From: Galaxea fascicularis
Taxonomy: Eukaryota; Cnidaria; Anthozoa; Scleractinia; Euphylliidae
Reading direction: 5' to 3'
Assembly: GCA_948470475.1 (NCBI GenBank)
Contig: OX419343.1
Span: 18,383,204 to 18,447,203, forward strand
Length of the DNA: 64,000 bases
Part shown: piece after piece, positions 36,353-48,000 of the stretch
Position numbering within the stretch: the stretch's first letter is position 1
Layout: every line of letters begins with the position of its first letter
Program-made: the position numbers and the translations under genes
Notes under the pieces: generated by a model
Told to the model about the DNA's origin: nothing
Seen by the model: the letters and a program-made list of their open reading frames with translations, nothing else
Databases searched by the model: none

Positions 36353-37414
36353 ATGTTTAGGTTTCTTTGTGGCCCTCTGCGATCACAATCCGGTTCAGGA
36401 GCCGATCGGGATTACCAAAGAGTCGACTTCAATATTCACACGCCGACCTATACTGTGAAATACCTGGGATGCGAAAAGCTGTGGAGCCCGGGTCATTCGG
36501 AAATTTGCGACACCGTTAGAGTTATTTTCACGACGAAGAAGTCCGCATTGAAATATATGGACCACTACTCATTGAAACTGACCAAACAGGAGTTATCTTT
36601 GCGGGATAGAGACAGCACGGAGGATGAGGAAAAGGTTTTTCTGTTGCGACGGATCAGGTTCAGCGGAGTTTTTAAAGCGCAACAAAGAATCTTCTTCTTT
36701 ACCTATCAACCGGGAACGAAATCCGAGTCGGTAGAGTGCAACGTTGTCTTGTGTAAGACCAACAGCGAGGCAAAGAGCCTTGCCAAGGTGATATCGAGGG
36801 CTTTCCAAGACGCGCGCAGCGAACTTCACCATCAAGAGGTTGCCAGTCGAAAGCTTCACGCTGAAGTACTCGGCGAAAATAGCATACCGCATCTTCATGT
36901 TGACGCGATATCGAACGTGGAGGCTAATAGAATGTATTACAACATGAGTGCTTTTAAGAATTCTAGGAGCAATTCAGCGGCTAGTGCAATCAGTTCGGAT
37001 TTTCGACCGAAAGGTCGGACGCCCGACAGACTCAAACAGAGCAACCAGTCATGTCATCTGGGCGCAAGCTCGGAGTTTGAACGAACAGAAAGCTCGCTAG
37101 ACACAAGACAGAGCGACGTGGAAAAAACTTCGACAAGTGGAGAAACCTTTGGCTGCATCTGCGACACAGAATGTCTTCTTAGAGATGGCGAAACATCGGT
37201 CAAGCAACCACCCGAGGTTGATGAAGAAGTACTAAGTGAAAATGTAAGCTTTGCTGCCAGTTGCAAGACACTGGAAACGGAAACTCTGACCCTTAGCATT
37301 TCGACTGTGCAAGAACTTGACATAGAAGTTGGTAATGCATGTAACAGCGACCGCGATCGCGAAGGTAATTGCGACTGGTCCAAGTTTTCCGTCCTCCAAG
37401 AAACCGAGATTTAA
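36353..37414 (+). CDS. PTB/PID-domain protein, FAM43-like
   Basis: A single-exon frame of 353 codons. Residues about 29-165 form a phosphotyrosine-binding (PID) fold: the start PTYTVKYLG is the typical first strand of PTB domains. It is followed by a long insert, a FLLRRIRFSG strand, a hydrophobic IFFFTY strand, a CNVVLCKT strand, and a C-terminal helix (EAKSLAKVISRAFQDA). The remaining 190 residues are polar, Ser/Thr/Glu-rich and probably disordered, with many possible phosphorylation sites. The intronless layout, the PTYTV-YLG start and the long acidic tail fit vertebrate FAM43A/B. A cytoplasmic adaptor role is inferred from the fold. Other single-PTB adaptors are possible. Confidence 0.75.
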   Translation: MFRFLCGPLRSQSGSGADRDYQRVDFNIHTPTYTVKYLGCEKLWSPGHSEICDTVRVIFTTKKSALKYMDHYSLKLTKQELSLRDRDSTEDEEKVFLLRRIRFSGVFKAQQRIFFFTYQPGTKSESVECNVVLCKTNSEAKSLAKVISRAFQDARSELHHQEVASRKLHAEVLGENSIPHLHVDAISNVEANRMYYNMSAFKNSRSNSAASAISSDFRPKGRTPDRLKQSNQSCHLGASSEFERTESSLDTRQSDVEKTSTSGETFGCICDTECLLRDGETSVKQPPEVDEEVLSENVSFAASCKTLETETLTLSISTVQELDIEVGNACNSDRDREGNCDWSKFSVLQETEI

Positions 37415-39330
37415 ATTTTATATTGTTCGGGAGCTCGAATAACTTTAATAACGTCACAAAATGGCGCTACATGGTGGTTAGCTTTGAATATTCCCAGTTG
37501 ACGGAAGGCATCAAGTGGTAATTTTTACGAGATAAGCATTTCACATCGAGAGATAAAACATCAATTGTGTTGTATCGTCACGTACGGTTCCGCGAAAGTT
37601 CTGGATGACGAAATCGTTGAAAGAAGCTCGGATCAAACTGGAGAAGTGCGTGGTTTAAGGTGGCATTTGAAAAATGGATAGCCTGGAAGAACGTAAACCG
37701 CGTATTGCTGTATTATTCTCTAAACTTCGCCTCTTAACGCCACGCACAATAGAGTACAAAACAGATTACACATATGCAAACATTCGTTTGTTAATCTGTC
37801 ATGGCCCAGCGACTATTACTTCTTGTGTAAGAAATGTAAGCGCCGCTTTCATGTTGGCGAAGCGACTCAAGAGCCTCTGGCTAGGTCTGGGCAATTTTCA
37901 ATTTCTTAAAGAGCAGGTTGTTAGAACTGACATAATTAGCATATTACTCTCAAGGATTGTTTTGTGCCGAAACCATTGAATTGTTTTCAATCGGTCGGTT
38001 CTTATGTGATCTCATATGTGTCCCAATTCATTGATTCGAGAGCTATTGTCAGTGAATGCAAATATGATTGAAATGCGCCTCTTAGCGTAGGAGGGTTCTT
38101 GTGAATGTTTGGGCTTCTTGACAACCTTGACTCCGGAAAGTTTTGCATTTTTTCTCTTCCGTGCTCTAATGGGGTAAAGGACTTAGTTATGACCGGTTTT
38201 CTGTTGTTTAACGTTTGACAAGTATCGAACAAACAAGGCGACTCCTTGGTATTTTGATTGTATACTTGTATACAGTCACTTCATACCTGAAACAGCTAAG
38301 TTTCATTTCAATGGTCGCATCGGTGCATAATATCTGGCGATTGAAAGCTTTAAGTAAAAACCACATGATTTCATCAAAAATCAGCATTCGCCTCAAAGCC
38401 GGGTGAAAGGCGAACGCTTCTTTCCTGCAGGCATATACAAGAAACACAAATACAGCGACGGACGATACTTCTTTTATCGAGACTACTCTTGAGGGAATTT
38501 GATAGAGATGGTGTGCCTTTGGAAGGTATTGGGCAAAGACCGTGTTATACCTTATTCATTATATTTCCAACATTCGAATGTTTCGATCATGAGTGTCAGA
38601 CAGAAGAGAAGAGTGTGTAAGTGTAAAATTGACAAGTTTCGGCAATGTACAGTGAAATTGGAAAAGGGGAAGGATGTAGGTTTCTTTTGTTTTAACTGTG
38701 CCCATTTTTGAGGAACTCCGCTTTCTCCAGCCGAAGATTGATGTCCACAAAAGGAGGTCTCTTCAGATGGGTGTTAGACACGAGCTAGGCCTTCATAACC
38801 ACCATAGCCTGCCCCAGGAGAGATTGCTCGCTGACTATAACCACCACACAAAACATGTTATTCACCACTTAACTCAGGAAAGTGTACCCTGGTAGGGTAG
38901 AGCAACCTGTCTGGTTCGCCAGGGTTAGGGAAAGTACTTCTCAAAAGATTTTATTTGAACAGTCACAGCTTAAATAACTGTTTGCATGTTAGATATTGAA
39001 ATCTTCAACAATCCGAAAACACAATGATTTTACGTGGTCTCTTATTGGTTTCAGCCGTTTTTTCCATTTGCTCTCATGATGCACGAACAAGGCATCCACT
39101 TTCAGCTTTTTATTAGCGGTCACTTTAGGGGCATTTTTACCACAAAGTCACTGCAACAGCACTCTGAGGCAGCGCCTTTTTGCAATGATGAAATCCTAGA
39201 TGAACGACGTCCTAATTTATCTGTCATGATAAAAATGAACTCTTCTTTTTTTTAATGAGAACGCCGGCTGTCCAAACGTAACTGAGGCATGAACCGCCAA
39301 CCGGGCTTGGATTTACGATACAAACTCAAA
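37415..39330. other. 3' flank of the PTB gene and intergenic DNA
   Basis: No further coding exon supported. The start of the stretch is presumably the 3' UTR of the PTB gene. Confidence 0.35.
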
Positions 39331-39850
39331 AGTCCCAACAGCGTTTGAAACGGAAAGTCAAAGCGACTTTTGGCGGTGAAAGCGACAGTCAAGTGTAACC
39401 ATTCAAATGAATGCTACTGAGCAGTGCTTCCCTGTGGTGATGTCTATTGTATTTTGCAAGATTAGTTGTCTATTTTGTAAAATTACAATGCTAAGACGTG
39501 ACCATTCTTGCCAACTGAAATAGTGGAGAGCAGTAGTTCGAACTTTTGAGACTGGGTGAAACGCGTACGTTTAAAAGGCGCGGATGTTTCAGTTCAAATG
39601 AAAGGTAGTGAGTAGTACTTTCCTGTGGTGTTGTTTATCATAATCTGCGAATTAGTTTGTGGATGAAATATGCACTGAAATGCCACACTACTCAGACGAC
39701 ACTACTACGTCTTCGGAGCAGAGCTTTTCGTGTTTCGCCCTCTATCATCATTCTAAGGGCGAAATTCTGAAGTGGGACTATTCAAATGAAATCTGTGGTG
39801 TAGTACTTTGAGCTGATCATTTTAGTTCTTGAAAGGTTTTGCGTGGTCAA
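39330..39850. repeat. Degenerate tandem repeat, period about 190 bp
   Basis: A block beginning TTCAAATGAA and continuing into AG(T/C)ACTT-CCTGTGGTG occurs at 39402, 39593 and 39781, about 190 bp apart. Intervening blocks such as TTTTGAGACTGGGTGAAA also recur in diverged form. Three units are visible. Confidence 0.65.
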
Positions 39851-41234
39851 ATTAAAGATGTTCTTATAAACAAGTTTTGACCTTAGAACTCGGGTTAAGG
39901 GTTTACAAACAGAGGAAATATACTCGGCTCTTCCTGTTTGCGGATTACGACTTTACTGAATTAAAAGAGGCGAACACTCAATTCCATCTTAAGTGACCTG
40001 GAAATCCGGATGAAGTAAATGCCTCGCATTTACTGCGTCAGAACTAACTGAACTGCAAACTGAAATTTCAGTCTGTTAAACGTATACCACTGATGTATTT
40101 ATATGTCTTCAGTTTCACTCAGTGAGAACAACATTGCTTTTGTAGTTAGAGTCAGGGGACGAAATCCCATTAAAATTGTGGCAAAGTAAGAATGAACTTG
40201 GGCGTTTATATGCAGGAATTTTAACGTTGCGATGGCACCCTATGTGTTATGTGGTGCGATTCCTGGTATTCCTGTAGATTAAGTTAAGCAGTTTTGTACT
40301 GATCTTTTCGTATTCTTTCCAGTTTTATCAATCTCCGGAGAGGAACGTTTGACAATTTTCACATTTTTATCAAGAGTGAACCGGATACTGGGTGAAAAGG
40401 GCTCGAAGAGGAATCAGCAAAATCCAAAACGAAGCCCTTCCTGTTTACAAAACAAAAATTGCCGCAATGGTTCGTTCTGTTATAATTCAGACTACAAGTA
40501 GTTTTTATTAGAAGCGATAATGAAGCCACAAGGTTCAGGATTAATGAACCACACAGAGCAAAGATTAAATTTCAAACTTAAGTAAAAATATTATGTGTAA
40601 ATGTATTTATAACATTTAATTTTAAACCTCAGTAGTTTATTAGCAGCGCGTATCCCTTTATAGAGGAGATAATCTCTTATTTAAAATTAATTCTAAATAT
40701 ATTTTTCCAGTTTTAATTGTATAGTCAGTAACTTAATTATTTCGTCAGCTTCTCAGTTCTCAGGCACATAAAGGAAAGATCGAGTTTTTATATTTCAGCG
40801 TTAAAGTGCTGTCTTGTAATAGGTCTGTAATATAAACAACATTTGACAACATAATCATTATTTTGATATAGCTCAGGAAAATTCTTTCACGTTTTGTGGG
40901 TCTTCTTTTAAGATCGGTTGAACGAAGAAGGCTTCAGAAAGGTACATCTATATGCTTTCTTTTTCTGGCAAAATCAAGATTGACTAGGTACAGAAAAATT
41001 GCTTTGTCTACATGAACAATAAACATTAACGACAGCTTTCGCAACATCCGGTTGTGCAAGTACCGCGATATAATAATTACTAGACAATTATCAGATACGT
41101 ACATTTGCCTTAGCTTACAACAGATCCGGTTTAGCAGTTGAAGTTCTTCTGGCAAACTTGCCAGTACTGCATAATTTGCTATACCTTTTTTTCGAACGTT
41201 ATGACATGTAGTGAAGAAATAAAATCTATAGCGT
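39851..41234. other. Intergenic DNA, no supported gene
   Basis: AT-rich, no coding exon, no clear repeat arms found. Confidence 0.35.
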
Positions 41235-41535
41235 GGGGAGACAGATTCCCGGGGGGGGGGGGGGTACTCCCTTATAAGGGCTTTATAGGTATGTGCAGCG
41301 CCAAAGAGTATGCTTGTCAGCCGTTTTGGTCTGACCTAGGGAACTGATTATAATGCAGGTCTGAAATGGGTATCAAATTTTTGATCAGGTTTGAAGTTGA
41401 GTAGGGAAAATCCGACTTTGGTATGAAATAGGGTAAGGGTTGCAGCATTTGCAGAAGGCACCTGTCGCACACCCCCGCCAAATTTTTCTGGAAGTACAGC
41501 TCCCCCCCCCTTCCCCTCCGGAGACAGACTCTCCC
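41235..41535. mobile_element. MITE with G-run/C-run ends
   Basis: The left end GGGGAGACAGATTCCCG, followed by an uninterrupted G tract, is mirrored by a C tract and CCGGAGACAGACTCTCCCC at the right. The inner sequences GGGTACTCCC and TATAAGGG/GGTATGAAATAGGG are characteristic low-complexity blocks. The length of the G run may be unreliable in the assembly. Confidence 0.6.
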
Positions 41536-43226
41536 CAAAGTAATTCATAAATTAATAAAATCACTCATAACACAGGATTCCATAAAGCTAGCTTATTTGC
41601 GGCGGTAGGTAAGTTATTTTTCTGTTTGTAAATGCTTTTTGAGCTTTTTGGTTCGAAATATTTATAAAATTTGACCAACAAAAATTTTATTATTTGAGGG
41701 CAGCTAAAGTGAAAACCGCAAAGAAATATTTATTTTCAACATAGAGCACTATTGGGAATTCTAGTTAACAGGCTTATCCCATTAATATCAGCGGTTTACA
41801 ACTTCACGAAGGCGTTTTGCAAGGACAATCAAAAGCACATGTTCTTGATTCCTCTTTTCGAAAGTATTTCCGCCGTTTGCTGAACTTTACAACAAATGAA
41901 AGCGGTAGGGAATGTAATCCGTCAAACTCGTCATGCGATAGAAGCGTCCAACTCGTTTTTTAACGTTTCATTCAATGTTAATGAGCCCCCACTGTCACGA
42001 TAATTGCTAGGGCCCAAGGCCAAGCTAACTAAAACCAAAACAAAAGAAAAAAGGAAAAGAAAGATAACAGAAAGCTGTGTATAATTCTGTAAATCGTGCA
42101 AATGTTAGAGTTACCCTATACAGCTGTACAGCCATCATTCTTTGAGTACCCGACTTGAGTTTATGTAAGAAAAAGATCCTAACGTGAGACTGTTCAGGTG
42201 GAAAGCTGTCGAAAAGTGCTATTATGTGGTGCTGACGCACGCTGAGGCAAACAACATCAGGTTGATACGACTGCCCTCACTAGAATTTAAAGGAAATGAT
42301 TTTTTTTGTTCGATTCCCTCCTTTATTCTCGATTCTCGTTCGCTCTGCTCAAAGAAGCTAAGCGTGCAAAACTGAACAGTCATTGCACTGTCAATCCTTT
42401 CGTCTCCAATTATTATCTTGTTATTTGTACGCTTTCGGTTGCAATTAATTAAGGTAACTGGTGAAACGCTACGTGACTTACAATCTCCTTACAAATATAC
42501 TATTATAACAGTGGTAGGGAGTGGCAACATCAGCACTCTTCCACCCACTGACACCTTAATTAAATCTTCTTTCCAGTGCCGGGTGCAGAACAAAGCTTGA
42601 ACTATGAGACGAAGGAAGGCGGGGGGGGTGGGGGGGAGAACTCCGGAGGTAACGAGTCCTCGCGTATCCCGGCCGCGTAGTTCTGCGGATAAAGTATAAT
42701 CCTATCTGGAAACTTTTAGGGCTCAGAGATTCGACATCGAAAATTTTGGTCCAGGGAATTTTTTGTGTTTTGATTTTTGCAGACATTCGATCATTCCTGT
42801 CACTTGGAATTGGGAGTATCCATCCCCCAGCTTCCATGCACGAAAGGATGTGACATGTTCCTGTGCTCGATTGTGGATTAAAACAGACGCTCTGTGGCAC
42901 CATTTGAAAACATGCGTGAAAGGATTGAAGAAGAAAAAACGCCGATGAAAGCGAGCGCAGAGACGTGAGGTGTGTATGGATGAGTCCCCTTTTCCTTCTC
43001 TTTCGGTGCCTGCTTCTTCTTGCTTCTCTTACGTTTCAATTCAAAATTTCCCATCCTTTCCCAGTGGTTTCCGTGACTTTGCGCTGTTTGTATTAGAAAC
43101 TCTAAAGCGGAAAATCCAGTTGTTGTCACTATTTTCCAGATGCCCGCTTCCGATCTTATTATTTCCCCTCGCCTGCTGTTCCCCTTGTCCTTCCGCGCCT
43201 CGCTCCCTCTTTGGTCCAGCGTCCTA
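41536..43226. other. Intergenic DNA, no supported gene
   Basis: No coding exon with support. A G-rich stretch lies at 42619-42638. The block 42710-42765 resembles 43335-43375, so at least two copies of one repeat family are present. Confidence 0.35.
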
Positions 43227-43695
43227 TCAGGGGCACCCAACAAGAATCTTCGATGCAATATCTGTTCGGGAGAGTCCACCCGTTCTAAGACTTTCGGATA
43301 ACGCATTGCCAAAAAGCTACTGATCCCTTTTTTTAAAACATCACCTAAAAGCCCTGAGATTCGCGACCAGGGAAATCCAGGGGAAAATAGTCCCTTAGAT
43401 TTTCGGAAGGGATATTTTTGCAATTTTTCGCTCTTAAAAAGGTCGTCCAGCATTTTCGGGTGAGCAAATAGTTCGCATAGAAGTTCTTCGAAGGTAACGT
43501 TCAGCTAGCAATTTCTGAAATGAAAGCGGATTTCATTCCCTAAAATTTTCGGGCACTTCAATTTTCAGCTAAGAAATCCGAACAGATCAAATTTTTCTAG
43601 CTGATTAAAACAACTCTTTTAACAGTCTTACAAGGAGCCTAGAAATATTCCTTTAAAGGTTTTTTTTCTTAATTTGCTCGTTGGGTGCCCCTGTC
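43227..43695. mobile_element. MITE with AGGGGCACCCAAC ends
   Basis: The left end AGGGGCACCCAACAAG is matched by CTCGTTGGGTGCCCCTG at 43679-43695. The interior repeats an AAATTTTCGGG/CCCTGAGATT-type motif. The long minus frame crossing it (42878-43453) is therefore not a gene. Confidence 0.7.
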
Positions 43696-43866
43696 TAATC
43701 AGCAGCGTGGCGCACTTGCAATCGAAATATACGTAGTTCAAGTGCTTCATTGAAAGTAAATTATGCTTCACAGTTTACACGATTTCACAGATGCTTTCAC
43801 GCTGTCAAAAGATGCTTTTGAACTGATTGCGTTTTTAGAGGTAGGTTCGTGTGAAAGGAACACGTC

Positions 43867-44244
43867 ATGAAAACCAAAAACACGGGACCTTTTTTAGGTT
43901 GGGCACAAAAACTATTTCAGGTGCGGGGGCTGGGCTTACGACTCAAATCAATCGCTTCCGAGTGCCATCTAACCATGAAAACTGGCATAAATAGTAGTAA
44001 ATCAAGCTTACCCTTTAACTACCGAGATCTGATTAAATTATTTTCCTTTCTAGCTGCTTTACACTGGCAGACTGACAGTTCCTTGTATATTAGTGAAGAG
44101 AATTTGGAGTTATATCAAACTAAAATCCTCTGGTTGACAAGTTTGTCTTTTCTCATACCTGTCTACTGTTACATGTATAAGGAGAAGTTACATGCTAATC
44201 ACTTCTGGGAGTTAGATTATAAACAACTTTGCCTGAGGAGGTGA
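43867..44244 (+). CDS. Possible coding exon, unknown
   Basis: An uninterrupted frame of 125 codons with two hydrophobic stretches (residues about 58-68 and 85-102) and charged ends. It is followed by a sequence whose other frame contains a CEYCSTRINTVKQ stretch. It has no recognised homolog, no intron evidence and no conserved motif. It may be a real exon, a transposon fragment or chance. Confidence 0.2.
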   Translation: MKTKNTGPFLGWAQKLFQVRGLGLRLKSIASECHLTMKTGINSSKSSLPFNYRDLIKLFSFLAALHWQTDSSLYISEENLELYQTKILWLTSLSFLIPVYCYMYKEKLHANHFWELDYKQLCLRR

Positions 44245-44424
44245 ACAGCGAAAAAATGGAAAAGAGTGACAGGTGGATTTCATTTTATTCGACTAAAACA
44301 TGGTACCAGTGTAGCTGAGGCTGCACACCTGTGTGAGTACTGCAGTACACGCATCAACACAGTAAAACAGGTATCTTTTAGTGGATGAAAAAGCGAGATA
44401 AGAAATTGGGAGTCCTAAGGCAGA

Positions 44425-44975
44425 CTACGTTCGGCAATATATCGAACCCTATCGAAACCAATCGCTCGATTGGGTTCGGTAATCGAACAGAATCGAACTC
44501 ACAGTGAAATGTTGTCAATCGAACACAATCGAACGTTCGATTACCGGACGGTCCGGTAATTGAACTCAATCGAAGTGACGTTCGATTACGGAATGGTCTG
44601 CTATCGTACTCAATCGGACGCTTGATTACCGAACTCCTATTCGTTCATTTGAATATAAATGTTGATAAATTGAGGTTATGAAAAAAAAAAAGGCCTAAAT
44701 AGCATCGACCTAGTGTACATTTGCGTGACACACCGCCCCATGATCATTCATCAGCATAAGCCATTCGCCCCGGGCGTTCTTTATGACTACTCCTGCGTGT
44801 TCTCCTACGTTTCAGGTGACAAGAGATGCAGTTGTTTGATTTTGTTTGATTGGTTCGGAAATCGAACTCACAGCAAAATAGACTGTTTGTAGTCTCTTCA
44901 ATTACCGAACGCAATCGAACACCGAAAGTTCGATTGAGTTCCATTGGTTTTTGGTTCGATTTTGTTCGATCAGAT
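44425..44975. repeat. Inverted repeat built of AATCGAAC units
   Basis: At both ends short units of AATCGAAC, TTCGATT and GGTAATCGAAC repeat in dense clusters. ACCAATCG (44458) and CGATTGAGTTCCATTGG (44931) face each other in opposite orientation. GAATCGAACTCACAG (44491) and AAATCGAACTCACAG (44861) are repeated directly. Confidence 0.55.
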
Positions 44976-45027
44976 ACGCCGGACGTGTAGCATGGTGTCA
45001 AATAAAATCAGTCAGTACACGTCGGAG

Positions 45028-48000
45028 TTACTTTAACTCCTTGGAAAGCTTTGTAACTCGTTCAAAGGTCATCCAAGTAGATTTGAATCCCTGTGACAGC
45101 CCATTTCCGTCAGGGGGACTGAAATATACGCCGTACTCCATCCCTGTGTGTTCAATAAGGCAGCTCCCACTGGATACAGCGGGACGTGACCGCAGTATTA
45201 GGGGCTCTCCTATATAGGACAGCGTGAGGTCTTGGTCGGGTTTACTGGGGTCACTAGCAAGAAGAAAACCGTTACTGACAGAGATTGTGTAGGTCAGAGA
45301 CAGCTGTATGCCCTTAGTTGGGTCAAGAGATGTGCCTTGGAATCTGCCCAAGAAGGCTTTAGGATCGATCGGGAATTCGTTCAGTTTTTTTTGCAGGTGG
45401 AATAAGGTTTTGTTTAAGGAGGGGAGGAAAGCAGAGTATCCCAAATATGCCGCATCAACAGCTGGCAGGAAGGACGTTCGGGGGCTGACACTCATCAGAA
45501 TGTTCATGCCGAGCTCCAGTTCTGGGACCACAGACGTAAATGCTGTGTTGCCGCCGGCTTTGCCGACCACCAAGAAGCCCTTCATGAAACGCATCTCCCA
45601 TGGTGCACCCCACAGATATTCTCCTCCTCTGGTGATGTAGTCAGGTTGCAGGATTTGCCGAATTGTCTTCTCCTGGAAGATGAATGAGTGAAGTTTCTTA
45701 CCAATCGTGAATTCAAATTAAGGAACGCGGCCAGACCATTAGAAAAATGGTGGTGGGTGGGGAGAGGGTGGCCGGGGTTAAGGAATTTCAGTTTCCATGT
45801 TTTGTTTTCGCCCATTGCTTTTGCAGGTGTATGACTTTTCTTCTCTTTGCCTTCTTCTTTGTTCGAATATTTTTACCTTGCATGAACTTGTTTTGGCTTT
45901 TTTCCAACTCCCCTTCCCCATCAGTTTTCTAAAGGTCCGTCTGTATAATAAAGAAGTTGAAATGAAACACACTGGTTAAAACTCTCTTGGATGGGGATCT
46001 TATACGAGGTTGGTGTCAACTAATGAAAATATCCACCAATAGTGACGATTCCAATAAAAATAATTCAGAAATTATTTCTCTTGGTACCTTTCTTCTTGTT
46101 GTTTATCCTGAAAACGTGAGTCCGACATTCTCGCCGAGGTAAGTAGCGGTGAAATTTAAGCAGATGCCTTTGATAATATCCATACCTTAAAGAGGTTTTG
46201 TTTCCCCGGCTGCGTAAACATTTTCCCCAGTTTGGTGAGATCTGCCACAGTGGAGTACATATCACCGGCGGGTACAAACCAACCAAGATCCATCGCGAAC
46301 ATGGGAACGGGCGCCATGTTAGACGAGTTGGGAGTCCCGAAACCTGTGTTTGACATGCCCAGTGGCTGAAGAATATTGGCAGTTGTCCAGGCTTCAAACG
46401 TCGTGTTAAGCAGTCTGAAAAGTATTAATAAGGTTAACACCTCTAACAAAACTGTTGAGACAGTTCCATGAGTCTTACTTTTTTTTTATGTTTTTGTACA
46501 ACAATGTCATCAAACCAGAACAAAGCCACCCCTTCCCACCCCAATTCCTGCGTTGCTCAAAACCAACGAATACAATTATTGTGTTAATAACATTGGAAGT
46601 TTGTCACTTAGTTGGAAAAAGCGAGAGAGACCAAGACTTGCAGGCAGATGACTCAGGAACACAAAAAGAAACAAGGCTGTGATATATACGACAATGATAT
46701 AAGGATGTACCTTTACGATGAGAGGAAAAAGATGCCAGTAAAAGCCAATTGCTGTGTGTGATTGGCTGGTTTAGTCTCAAATGGGGCATCCCCATCACCT
46801 CAATAAAAGTGGGCTTTGCTATCCCCACCGACCACTAATATACTGACTTAACTCATTGTGCTTGAGGAGGTACAACCCAAGCTCGTTTATGGTCATCGCT
46901 TAGTCAGGGGTGTCATACCTTACTAGGACACTAACAGTTTAGTCAGTGAATATCACCAAATTACTGGTCAAGAAACACAAGATAATAGAGCGATATACAC
47001 TTTTACCGTGTATGACGCTTGTATATCCAGTAAAGCAACACAGGGATGTATGAATGTTTTCTCAATTTGTATTCAGGATAGACAAGAGGCTTGTAAACGA
47101 CGATACGACTTTTAAGGGTAAGGAATGAGGTCACCCTAACGAGCTAAGGCATGCAGAGACACCAGCCCATAATTTTACCCATCCACACTAAAACCAATAA
47201 CGGGTTCAATTTCGAAGTTGTTTTCCGGCAAAAGACTTCGTTTCCATGAAAACAGCCGTCGTTTCCGATGACAGGTGAATAAAAAATTTAGAGTACAGTA
47301 TGTCAAAATAGGAGTGCATCAAGATCAAGGTGGTTGGGTCTAAAGGTCCAAAAGATCAAGACGCCTAACACTACTACTACTACTACTGCTACTACTATCA
47401 GTTGAGTTTGGCTTGGCGCCCTAGTTTTGCTCTTGAAACCACGCTGTTGTCAAGAGGAACGCAAATAGTGTCCATTGGCAACTTTTCGGGCACTGATGTC
47501 CTCAGTCTTACCTATTAAGACTGAAAGGTTTCCAATGGATGCTATTTGCATTGCGCTCCCCTTGACAACAACAATTAACGTGGTTTCTACGGCAAAACTT
47601 GGGCGCCAAACTTCTCTTGGTTCAAACTCAACTGATAATCGTAGTAAGAGAACTCTGAAACAGTACGTTTCAGTCAGCAGTCGTCCAAGTAGAATGTAGG
47701 CCAGGTTACTGTAGGCGGGGTAGGTCCCAGGTTCGACAATCAGACTCTTTTCTTGTAACAATGCAAGCTGCTCTGAAGTGTTGGTGTTCGTACATATTAT
47801 CCCACACGGCGCTTCACGGGGCAGACCAGACAGCTGAAAAACCACAGAGAGGAATAGTAAACTGCTGTAGTGCTTGGCCGAGCACTGTTTCAATCGAAAT
47901 AAATATTTAATAGGGTGATCATTGAAGACAAAACTGCCGATGGTAACGAAGTTCGATTCAGTAGACAACCAACAATCCCTTTCTGCCTTTAGCAGAGTGG

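Noticed and set aside
42878..43453. 191-codon minus frame as a gene
   Set aside because: It crosses the end of the MITE at 43227-43695, and part of it matches another repeat block at 42710-42765.
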